From CAZGZU01 sp964529855 (lineage in GTDB: Bacteria; Patescibacteriota; Minisyncoccia; Portnoybacterales; UBA2143): DNA of 8,356 bases. Positions 1 through 4,963 of this stretch are shown here, one piece after another. The notes below the pieces were generated by a model that worked only from the letters and a program-made list of their open reading frames with translations, searched no databases and was not told the DNA's origin. The stretch spans positions 1 through 8,356 of the forward strand of contig CAZGZU010000023.1 of the NCBI GenBank assembly GCA_964529855.1, in the 5' to 3' direction. The position numbers and the translations under genes are program-made. The stretch's first letter is position 1. Every line of letters starts with the position of its first letter.

Positions 1-37
1 AAGTACCTGTCATGGGAGAAATAGTTGATTTATCGCT

Positions 38-66
38 TTGACAAAAACCGGGAAAAATAGTAAGCT
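38..66 (+). promoter_or_regulatory. Candidate sigma70 promoter for the LOG-family gene, nearly leaderless
   Basis: A perfect -35 hexamer TTGACA (38-43) is followed, after a 17-base spacer, by TAAGCT (61-66), which keeps the T, A and final T of a -10 box. Transcription would begin near 73, next to the ATG at 74. No Shine-Dalgarno sequence precedes that ATG, which fits a leaderless transcript. The -10 match is weak, so the promoter is inferred. Confidence 0.5.
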
Positions 67-73
67 AAACTAA

Positions 74-646
74 ATGGAACAGAAATCGTATCTTAAATAC
101 AAAATTTGCGTTTCCGGAGCAGCTGCCACTGGTCACTGCAACAAGAAGGCCCTGGAATTAGCTAAAGAATTAGGGCGGCAAATCATCAGACATAACGGCG
201 TTTTGGTTACCGGCGCCACCACCGGCATTCCTTACTGGGCAGCCATTGGCGCCAAGGAAGAGCAAGGCATTGTTATCGGACTCTCGCCGGCTGCTTCAGA
301 AAAAGCCCATCTTAAAAAATATCGTCTGCCCACGGATTTTCACGATTTGGTTGTTTACACCGGCTTTGAATATGCTGGCCGGAATTTACTTTTGACCCGT
401 TCCTCTGATGCGGTGGTTGTTGTTTGCGGTCGCATGGGCACTCTTAACGAATTCAGCATTGCTTTTGAAGATAACAAGCCCATTGGTGTTTTAACGGGCA
501 CCGGCGGGACAGCTGACATGATTAAAGAGATTGTGAAGAATTCACATCGCGGACCGGGCAAAATTGTCTACGATTCAGACCCTAAGACTTTAATTGAAAA
601 ATTACTCAAATTAGTTGATAAAGAGAAAGAAGTTAAAGTCAAGTAA
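74..646 (+). CDS. LOG/SLOG-family Rossmann-fold protein (TIGR00725-like)
   Basis: A 190-residue cytosolic protein of the SLOG superfamily (LOG, 'lysine decarboxylase-like', DprA-related). The N-terminal strand and nucleotide-binding turn are at ICVSGAAATG (11-20), and GVLVTGATTGIP (42-53) is the second glycine-rich loop. AGRN (101-104) followed by SSDAVVVV (110-117) matches the RN...SDA segment of LOG proteins. CGRMGTLNE (118-126) takes the place of the family motif PGGxGTxxE: Gly-Thr and the catalytic-position Glu126 are kept, but the first part reads CGR instead of PGG. Characterised LOG enzymes are phosphoribohydrolases acting on nucleoside monophosphates; whether this one does the same cannot be told, and the changed motif makes a different ligand possible. 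The ATG at 74 has no ribosome-binding site but lies right after a promoter. It ends 15 bases before rpsU and probably shares its transcript. Confidence 0.85.
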   Translation: MEQKSYLKYKICVSGAAATGHCNKKALELAKELGRQIIRHNGVLVTGATTGIPYWAAIGAKEEQGIVIGLSPAASEKAHLKKYRLPTDFHDLVVYTGFEYAGRNLLLTRSSDAVVVVCGRMGTLNEFSIAFEDNKPIGVLTGTGGTADMIKEIVKNSHRGPGKIVYDSDPKTLIEKLLKLVDKEKEVKVK

Positions 647-655
647 AAGGAGGTG
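647..655 (+). promoter_or_regulatory. Strong Shine-Dalgarno sequence of rpsU
   Basis: AAGGAGGTG begins right after the stop codon of the preceding gene. It sits 6 bases before GTG 662, which is ideal spacing. The in-frame GTG at 653 lies inside this sequence, so it cannot be the start. An ATG at 660-662 overlaps the GTG but is out of frame and closes after 14 codons. Confidence 0.85.
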
Positions 656-661
656 AATTAT

Positions 662-907
662 GTGGCCATTGAAGTCAAGAAAAAACAAGGAGAGACAACT
701 CGTAGTTTGCTAAGACGCTTTTCCAGAAGGATTCAACAAAGCGGTCTTTTAATTCGTGCTCGTAAGGCAAGATTTCGTGAAAGAGAAAAGAGCAGAAGAG
801 AACGAAGAGACAGCGCCTTGAGACGGGTACGTATTGGCAAAGAAAAAGAAAAATTAAGAAAAATGGGACTCTTGGAAGAAGAACCAAGATGGAAAAGAAA
901 GAGATGA
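662..907 (+). CDS. rpsU: Small ribosomal subunit protein bS21
   Basis: An 81-residue, very basic protein of the bS21 family, which binds the 30S platform near the 3' end of 16S rRNA and helps in translation initiation. The N-terminal strand AIEVKKKQGET (2-12) is followed by the family segment SLLRRFSRRIQQSG (15-28), then a long Arg/Lys-rich helix (about 32-70) and a basic tail ending WKRKR. At 81 residues it is a little longer than the roughly 70 of E. coli S21, through an extended C-terminus. I place the start at GTG 662, not at GTG 653, because the perfect Shine-Dalgarno sequence (647-655) covers 653. The gene follows the LOG-family gene closely; yqeY downstream is a common neighbour of rpsU in bacteria. 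It ends with TGA, showing UGA is a stop here. Confidence 0.93.
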   Translation: MAIEVKKKQGETTRSLLRRFSRRIQQSGLLIRARKARFREREKSRRERRDSALRRVRIGKEKEKLRKMGLLEEEPRWKRKR

Positions 908-910
908 AGC

Positions 911-959
911 GTTTTACCCAAAATTTAGAGCTTTAGTGAATAAATTTTGGTTATAAAAC
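911..959. repeat. AT-rich imperfect inverted repeat after rpsU
   Basis: The arms CCAAAATTTA (918-927) and TAAATTTTGG (941-950) are perfect complements around a 13-base loop. The pairing continues imperfectly outward through GTTTTA (911-916) and TAAAAC (954-959). It starts four bases after the rpsU stop. It could be the 3' end structure of the rpsU transcript, but no U-tract follows, so calling it a terminator would be a guess. Part of the left arm (921-932) can alternatively pair with 1021-1033. Confidence 0.6.
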
Positions 960-963
960 CTTT

Positions 964-980
964 AGTCGCCTCAGGCGACT
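964..980. repeat. GC-rich short hairpin in the rpsU-yqeY gap
   Basis: AGTCGCC (964-970) and GGCGACT (974-980) are perfect complements around the three-base loop TCA. The stem is the only GC-rich patch in an otherwise very AT-rich gap. It is followed by ACTCAATTTTAT, a weak T-rich tail, so terminator activity is possible but not typical. It lies between two larger AT-rich inverted repeats. Confidence 0.6.
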
Positions 981-987
981 ACTCAAT

Positions 988-1030
988 TTTATGACTAAAT
1001 TTATTTCGCTAAATAAATTTAGCTCATAAA
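988..1030. repeat. Long AT-rich hairpin just upstream of yqeY
   Basis: CTAAATTTATTT (995-1006) and AAATAAATTTAG (1011-1022) form a perfect 12-bp stem with the four-base loop CGCT. Beyond a single bulged C (1023), 988-994 pairs with 1024-1030, giving 19 bp in all. It ends 16 bases before the yqeY ATG. A -10-like TAAAAT (1037-1042) lies between the hairpin and the ATG. The long stem is clear; its role as terminator, processing site or repeat is not known. Confidence 0.7.
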
Positions 1031-1046
1031 TTTAGATAAAATTGGT

Positions 1047-1541
1047 ATGTCTCTCAAAGAAAAAATTCAAGCAGATACAAGGAAAGCCATGCAAGCCAAG
1101 GACCAATTAAAGGTCTCTGTTTTGCGTATGCTGATGGCGGCTGTTTTTAATAAAGAAAAAGAAAAGCGGGCCAAGTTAAGCAAAGAGGAAGAAAATATGG
1201 AAAAAATAGAGGAGTTGAGTGAGCTGACTGACGAAGAAACTTTAGCCGTAGTTTCCAGCGAGCTTAAAAAACGTAAGGATTCCATTGAGCAATATCAAAA
1301 AGGCAATCGCCCGGACTTGGTTGAGCAGGAGAAAAAGGAACTGGCAATTTTAAAAGATTATCTGCCCGAACAAATGCCCGAAGAGGAGATTAGAAAAATA
1401 GTTAAGCAAAAGATAGAAGAATTGGGGGCCGGCGGCCCTCAGGAAACGGGTAAGGTTATGGGAGCGGTCATGCCCCAGCTTAAAGGCAAGGTTGACGGAA
1501 ATGTGGTTAGCAAGATTGTTCAGGAAGAGTTAAAAAAATGA
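1047..1541 (+). CDS. yqeY: GatB/YqeY domain protein
   Basis: A 164-residue cytosolic YqeY-family protein. The family is related to the tail domain of GatB, the tRNA-amidotransferase subunit, and is suspected to bind tRNA, but its role is not established. Visible family signatures are LRMLMAAVFNKE (26-37), RKDSIEQYQKGNR (76-88), LKDYLPEQM (102-110) and GKVMGAVMPQLKGKVDG (135-151). A charged Lys/Glu-rich stretch (about 37-65) makes it somewhat longer than the usual ~150 residues. No clear Shine-Dalgarno sequence precedes ATG 1047; a -10-like TAAAAT ends five bases before it, so a nearly leaderless message is possible. The stop codon overlaps the next gene's ATG (ATGA), pointing to translational coupling. 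Confidence 0.92.
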   Translation: MSLKEKIQADTRKAMQAKDQLKVSVLRMLMAAVFNKEKEKRAKLSKEEENMEKIEELSELTDEETLAVVSSELKKRKDSIEQYQKGNRPDLVEQEKKELAILKDYLPEQMPEEEIRKIVKQKIEELGAGGPQETGKVMGAVMPQLKGKVDGNVVSKIVQEELKK

Positions 1542-1783
1542 ACGACCAATTAGTCCAACCCTCTCGAGCACCGCGCCAAACCAATTGGCTGTTTGTTATT
1601 ATTGTCTTGTTAATCGCCTCTGTCCTGGGCACCGGTGTTTTTGCCTATCAATACTGGCAGATTAGAGAAGAATTGTTAGCCCAGACCCAACAGGTGGAGA
1701 ACCTCTTAGAGCAGATTGATAATTTAGAACAACAGATTGAGGATTTAAAAACAGCCGCCCCAATTAACGAAACGTTGGATTAA
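1538..1783 (+). CDS. Small single-pass membrane protein with coiled coil (FtsL/FtsB-like topology)
   Basis: An 81-residue protein I cannot assign to a named family by sequence. A polar, basic N-terminal tail (1-16) is followed by one hydrophobic segment (about 17-38) and then an amphipathic helix. In that helix, I42, L46, Q49, V53, L56, I60, L63, I67 and L70 keep perfect 3-4 heptad spacing, as in a parallel coiled coil. A short polar tail ends the protein. The positive N-terminus suggests an inside-facing tail and an outside coiled coil, the layout of FtsL, FtsB and DivIC. The start codon overlaps the yqeY stop (ATGA), with AGGAAGAG (1522-1529) as ribosome-binding site. It sits two genes upstream of ftsA-ftsZ, so a divisome role is attractive, but this is inference from shape and position; many unrelated small coiled-coil membrane proteins look similar. 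Confidence 0.75.
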   Translation: MNDQLVQPSRAPRQTNWLFVIIVLLIASVLGTGVFAYQYWQIREELLAQTQQVENLLEQIDNLEQQIEDLKTAAPINETLD

Positions 1784-1799
1784 GTTGAGTTATTGACTA

Positions 1800-2291
1800 A
1801 TGTTGGAGATTCATAATTTTACCCAGAATGAAATAGACGAAAAGATGTTTCGGCGGGTGGCCGAAGTGGTTTTAAAAACGGTTGGCATAGAAAACAAAAC
1901 GGAAATCAGCTTGGCTATTGTTGGTGATGGTCGGATGAGAAAATTAAATAAAATGTATCGGGGGAGCAATCGGGTGACCGATGTTTTGGCTTTTGGCGAT
2001 AAGTCAGTTCTTCCTTATTTAGCCAAGGCCTTCCCTCGTTTGAAAAAAGGCCAGGAAGTAGAATTTATTGAGCCGCCTGACGGGGTCAAACGATTGGGCG
2101 AGGTGATTATTTGTTATCCCCGAGCCAGGAAACAGGCCAGGCGTTTAGGTCATTCTCTGGAAAAGGAATTGACCATTTTATTGATACATGGGATACTTCA
2201 TTTATTAGGGTATGACCATGAGAAAGGCGGAGCCGCTGAAGAAGAGATGAAAAAGATGGAAGCGGAGATTTTAAAAGAAGTTATAAAATAA
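1800..2291 (+). CDS. ybeY: Endoribonuclease YbeY (rRNA maturation factor)
   Basis: A 163-residue member of the YbeY/UPF0054 family, zinc-dependent single-strand endoribonucleases needed for 16S rRNA 3' end processing and ribosome quality control. The defining motif HGILHLLGYDH (130-140) supplies the three metal ligands H130, H134 and H140. Upstream are the family segments LNKMYRGSNRVTDVLAF (49-65) and LGEVIICYPRA (99-109). Compared with the ~150-residue E. coli protein there are extra residues between these two segments (about 68-95, including a Lys-rich stretch). ATG 1800 lies 16 bases after the preceding gene and lacks a good Shine-Dalgarno sequence, so translation may depend on coupling. 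It belongs with yqeY and rpsU as translation-related genes. Confidence 0.95.
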   Translation: MLEIHNFTQNEIDEKMFRRVAEVVLKTVGIENKTEISLAIVGDGRMRKLNKMYRGSNRVTDVLAFGDKSVLPYLAKAFPRLKKGQEVEFIEPPDGVKRLGEVIICYPRARKQARRLGHSLEKELTILLIHGILHLLGYDHEKGGAAEEEMKKMEAEILKEVIK

Positions 2292-2293
2292 GG

Positions 2294-2330
2294 TGTCATT
2301 CTGAGCAGCTGAAAGAAGCGAGGAATGACA
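2294..2330. repeat. 37-bp palindromic repeat-like element over the ftsA start
   Basis: TGTCATTC (2294-2301) and GAATGACA (2323-2330) are perfect 8-bp complements around a 21-base middle containing TGAGC and GAAGCGAG. The layout resembles a family of dispersed short palindromes of the type GTCATTC-TGAGCGAAGCGA-GAATGAC that I recall from several bacterial genomes; that resemblance is from memory. It begins three bases after the ybeY stop. Its right arm contains the first possible ftsA ATG (2325) and the GAGGA ribosome-binding sequence (2320-2324), so a folded transcript would hide the ftsA initiation region. Confidence 0.65.
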
Positions 2331-2336
2331 ATTGAC

Positions 2337-3581
2337 ATGCCCAAGGAACAAATCATCGTTGGTTTAGATGTCGGGACTTGTAATATCCGGACTGTTGTCG
2401 CTAAAATAAGGGCTGACCAACCCAGGCCCCAGATTATTGGCATTGGTCAGGCGCCTTCTTTGGGTTTGCGCCGCGGGGTAGTGGTTGATGTTGAAGAGGC
2501 GGTTAAGAATATCAGTCAATCCGTTCAGGAGGCCGAGCGAAACAGCGGTTTATCCATTGAACGGGCAGCAGTCAGTATCAGCGGCAATCACGTTCTTTCC
2601 AGGGTAAGTAAGGGAGTGGTGGCGGTTTCCCGGGCTGATGGTGAAGTTTCCAAAGAAGACGTGGAGAGAGCGATTAATGCCGCTTCGGCCATTTCCATAT
2701 CGCAAAACAGGGAGATTTTTCATGTTGTCCCTCGCAGTTTTTCAGTTGACAGCCAAAGCGGTATCAAAGACCCGGTGGGCATGAACGGAGTCAGATTAGA
2801 GGCTGATGTTTTGCTCATTGAAGGAGCGACTCCTTTTATTAAAAACTTAGCAAAATGCATTGCCGAAGCCGGTTTGGAGATGGAGGAGCTGGTCTTGGCT
2901 CCTTTGGCAGCCAGTCGGTCTGCCTTAGGCAAACGCCAAAAGGAGCTGGGTGTTTTAGCTCTGGATTTGGGCGGCGGCACGGCCGGCTTGACAGTCTTTG
3001 AAGAAGGCGATATTATTCATAGTTGTATTCTGCCGATTGGTTCTTCTCACATTACTAATGACATCGCTATTGGTTTAAGGAGCGCCATTGATTTAGCGGA
3101 GAAAGTTAAACTGGAATACGGTTCAGCCCTTTCTTCGGAAATCAACAAAAAAGATACGATTGATTTGTCTAAACTGGGATTAGAGGAAAAAGGGATTGTT
3201 CCGCGGTTGGCGGTAATTGAAATAATTGAGGCGCGCTTAAGTGAAACTTTGGAATTGGTCAACAAAGAGCTGAAAAAGATTGACCGTCAGGGATTATTGC
3301 CGGCCGGGGTAGTTCTTCTGGGCGGCGGCGCCAAAATGCCCGGCTTAGTTGATTTAGCCAAGGAAAAATTAAGATTGCCCGTTCAGGTGGGCTTTCCCCT
3401 GGAGTCAGAAGGGGTTATTGAAGAGGTTGATGACCCGGCTTTTGCCACGGCAGTTGGTCTGGTTCTCTGGAATATGGATAACCGGGCTAAGACCGGCAGT
3501 CGAGGCATTCCTTTGCCTGAACTTTCGGTTGGTTCAACCGTTAACAAGCTTAAAGGATGGTTCCGCGGTTTTTTGCCTTAA
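2337..3581 (+). CDS. ftsA: Cell division protein FtsA
   Basis: An actin-like ATPase that anchors FtsZ to the inner membrane and recruits later divisome proteins. Counted from ATG 2325 it has 418 residues; from ATG 2337, 414. In 2325 numbering: phosphate-1 loop GLDVGTCNIR (13-22); the FtsA-specific 1C domain (about 90-170); phosphate-2 LDLGGGTAGL (213-222) followed by IGSSHIT (238-244); and the adenosine-binding loop LLGGGAKMPG (331-340). The last residues, VNKLKGWFRGFLP (406-418), form the amphipathic membrane-binding helix typical of FtsA. The length is normal. I prefer ATG 2337 because the protein then begins MPKEQIIVGLD, like other FtsA proteins, with GAGGA 12 bases upstream; ATG 2325 abuts that sequence but may be used. 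It is followed by ftsZ after 140 bases. Confidence 0.95.
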   Translation: MPKEQIIVGLDVGTCNIRTVVAKIRADQPRPQIIGIGQAPSLGLRRGVVVDVEEAVKNISQSVQEAERNSGLSIERAAVSISGNHVLSRVSKGVVAVSRADGEVSKEDVERAINAASAISISQNREIFHVVPRSFSVDSQSGIKDPVGMNGVRLEADVLLIEGATPFIKNLAKCIAEAGLEMEELVLAPLAASRSALGKRQKELGVLALDLGGGTAGLTVFEEGDIIHSCILPIGSSHITNDIAIGLRSAIDLAEKVKLEYGSALSSEINKKDTIDLSKLGLEEKGIVPRLAVIEIIEARLSETLELVNKELKKIDRQGLLPAGVVLLGGGAKMPGLVDLAKEKLRLPVQVGFPLESEGVIEEVDDPAFATAVGLVLWNMDNRAKTGSRGIPLPELSVGSTVNKLKGWFRGFLP

Positions 3582-3612
3582 GCACTTGCATTATTTTATA
3601 AACTATGTTAAT

Positions 3613-3641
3613 TTGGGATAGAAAATAGAACGACATTTAAT
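3613..3641 (+). promoter_or_regulatory. Candidate promoter for ftsZ
   Basis: TTGGGA (3613-3618) and TTTAAT (3636-3641) are separated by 17 bases and match the sigma70 consensus at 4 of 6 and 5 of 6 positions. Transcription would begin near 3648, just upstream of the hairpin at 3654-3684. The -10 lies within a small palindrome ACATT-T-AATGT (3633-3643), a possible operator. A second, weaker candidate is TTGCAT (3586-3591) with TAATTT (3609-3614), also 17 bases apart. An ftsZ-specific promoter within the division cluster is common in bacteria. Confidence 0.4.
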
Positions 3642-3653
3642 GTTATTTGGAAC

Positions 3654-3684
3654 AATAAGGAGGGTCGCTAAGATCCTCGTTATT
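3654..3684 (+). promoter_or_regulatory. Leader hairpin of ftsZ enclosing a Shine-Dalgarno-like sequence
   Basis: 3654-3666 pairs with 3672-3684: twelve base pairs, one of them G-T, and one G-G mismatch, with the five-base loop GCTAA. The left arm contains AAGGAGGG (3657-3664), a near-perfect Shine-Dalgarno sequence, which the stem buries. No start codon lies at a normal distance downstream: the next ATG is 3693 (a seven-codon frame) and the ftsZ ATG is 3722. There is no U-tract, so it is not a standard terminator. A role in controlling ftsZ translation is inferred. Confidence 0.5.
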
Positions 3685-3721
3685 ACTTCTAGATGACAGC
3701 CATTTGTCGGTTTTAATAAAT

Positions 3722-4855
3722 ATGGCTCAAATAAGACCGGAGGTAGAAACATTTGCTAAAATTAAAGTTATCGGCGTGGGAGGCAGTGGCGGCAATGCCA
3801 TCTCCCGAATGATAAACTGCAAGATTCACGGCATAGATTTTGTGGCCGTTAACACCGATGCTCAGGATTTGCATCATGTTAACGCCCCCGAAAGAGTTCA
3901 TATCGGCAAAAACCTGACTAAAGGATTAGGAGCCGGCATGAATCCGGAATTAGGTCGTCAGGCAGCTGAAGAAAATCGTGATGAAATTCACGAGGTGGTC
4001 AAGGGGTCAGATATGGTTTTCGTCACCGGCGGTTTTGGCGGCGGTACCTGTACGGGAGCCGCTCCCATTGTTGCCGAGGCGGCCAAAGATTCAGGCGCCT
4101 TAACGGTTGCCCTGGTGACTAAACCTTTTTCTTTTGAAGGTATCCAGCGGGCCCGTATTGCCACCGAGGGCTTGAGTCAATTAAAGGATAGAGTTGACAC
4201 TTTGATTACTATTCCCAATGACCGGTTATTATCGGTCATTGACCGAAAAACTTCTTTATTAACTGCCTTTTCCATGGTTGATGATGTGCTGCGGCAGGCA
4301 GTCCAGGGCATCTCTGATTTGGTGACTACGCCGGGCATTGTCAACGTTGACTTTGCTGATGTTAAAGCGATTATGGAAGACACCGGTTCGGCTTTGATGG
4401 GTATTGGTCGAGCCACTGGCGAGGACAGGGCAGTGGAAGCGGCTAAGGCAGCCATTAATTCACCTTTATTGGAAGTTTCTATTGACGGAGCCAAGGGAGT
4501 TCTCTTTAATGTCAGTGGCGGTTCTGATTTGGCCATGACAGAAATTAATGAGGCGGCCAAGATTATCACTGAATCAATTGACCCGGAGGCCAAAGTTATT
4601 TTCGGGGCGGTCATGGATGATAAGTTAAAGAAAGGCGAAATCAAGGTAACGGTTATTGCCACGGGTTTTGACGAGAGTTTATTAAAGAAGACCGGTGAGA
4701 CCAGAATTCAGGATATTTCTCCGATTGTTGAAGACCCCGGACAAAAAAAGCCGGCTCTTAAGCCAAAAGTAGCTCCAGCGCCGACGCCAACTCCGGTGGA
4801 AGAGTCAGAGAACGAATGGGACATCCCGGCCTTTATCCGGAGAAAAATGAAATAA
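3722..4855 (+). CDS. ftsZ: Cell division protein FtsZ
   Basis: The tubulin-like GTPase that forms the cytokinetic ring. With ATG 3722 it has 377 residues, a normal length. The N-terminal loop is IKVIGVGGSGGNAISRM (14-30). The tubulin signature reads GGFGGGTCTGAAP (103-115), with Cys110 where the family almost always has Gly (GGGTGTG). The T7 synergy loop NVDFAD (208-213) supplies Asp210 and Asp213 for GTP hydrolysis in the neighbouring subunit. After the C-terminal domain comes a short Pro/Lys-rich linker (about 336-364) and the conserved tail WDIPAFIRRKMK (366-377), which binds FtsA. The alternative in-frame TTG 3704 would add six residues; neither start has a close ribosome-binding site, and ATG is preferred because the family resemblance begins just after it. 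The gene ends 17 bases before a strong terminator. Confidence 0.97.
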   Translation: MAQIRPEVETFAKIKVIGVGGSGGNAISRMINCKIHGIDFVAVNTDAQDLHHVNAPERVHIGKNLTKGLGAGMNPELGRQAAEENRDEIHEVVKGSDMVFVTGGFGGGTCTGAAPIVAEAAKDSGALTVALVTKPFSFEGIQRARIATEGLSQLKDRVDTLITIPNDRLLSVIDRKTSLLTAFSMVDDVLRQAVQGISDLVTTPGIVNVDFADVKAIMEDTGSALMGIGRATGEDRAVEAAKAAINSPLLEVSIDGAKGVLFNVSGGSDLAMTEINEAAKIITESIDPEAKVIFGAVMDDKLKKGEIKVTVIATGFDESLLKKTGETRIQDISPIVEDPGQKKPALKPKVAPAPTPTPVEESENEWDIPAFIRRKMK

Positions 4856-4871
4856 ATATTTTAATGGTATA

Positions 4872-4902
4872 AAAACAGCGAACAATTTGTGTTCGCTGTT
4901 TT
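4872..4902 (+). terminator. Rho-independent terminator of ftsZ
   Basis: AAAACAGCGAACA (4872-4884) and TGTTCGCTGTTTT (4890-4902) are perfect 13-bp complements around the loop ATTTG. The GC-rich core is followed by TTTT within the stem and then GCTTTG. It begins 16 bases after the ftsZ stop and separates the division genes from nrdJ. Confidence 0.9.
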
Positions 4903-4929
4903 GCTTTGATAGTCATTTTGCTGTATAAT
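4901..4929 (+). promoter_or_regulatory. Sigma70-type promoter of nrdJ
   Basis: A perfect -10 box TATAAT (4924-4929) is preceded, 17 bases earlier, by TTGCTT (4901-4906), which keeps the TTG of the -35 consensus. Transcription should start near 4936, giving a leader of about 28 bases with AAGGA (4952-4956) seven bases before the nrdJ ATG. The -35 overlaps the last two bases of the ftsZ terminator stem. The leader is too short for a cobalamin riboswitch. Confidence 0.75.
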
Positions 4930-4963
4930 GGAGTTTGTGGAATAATTCTTCAAGGATATTTCT

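Noticed and set aside
1..41. Possible C-terminal tail of an upstream gene (frame ending VMGEIVDLSL with TGA at 39-41, or frame 1 ending KYLSWEK at TAG).
   Set aside because: Two frames are equally open and too short to recognise; the sequence cannot say which, if either, is coding.
905..1541. UGA recoding to glycine as in Gracilibacteria.
   Set aside because: UGA ends rpsU (905-907) and yqeY (1539-1541) at natural family ends and does not occur in frame in any gene.
4216..4241. Perfect 9-bp inverted repeat (CAATGACCG / CGGTCATTG) inside ftsZ.
   Set aside because: It falls in codons for the conserved segment PNDRLLSVIDR, where repeated Asp-Arg codons produce it by chance; no sign of a regulatory role.
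4177..4662. Long minus-strand open frame opposite ftsZ, and other antisense frames opposite ftsA, nrdJ and yqeY.
   Set aside because: They mirror well-supported genes, have Ser/Leu-rich shadow composition and no recognisable domains or ribosome-binding sites.
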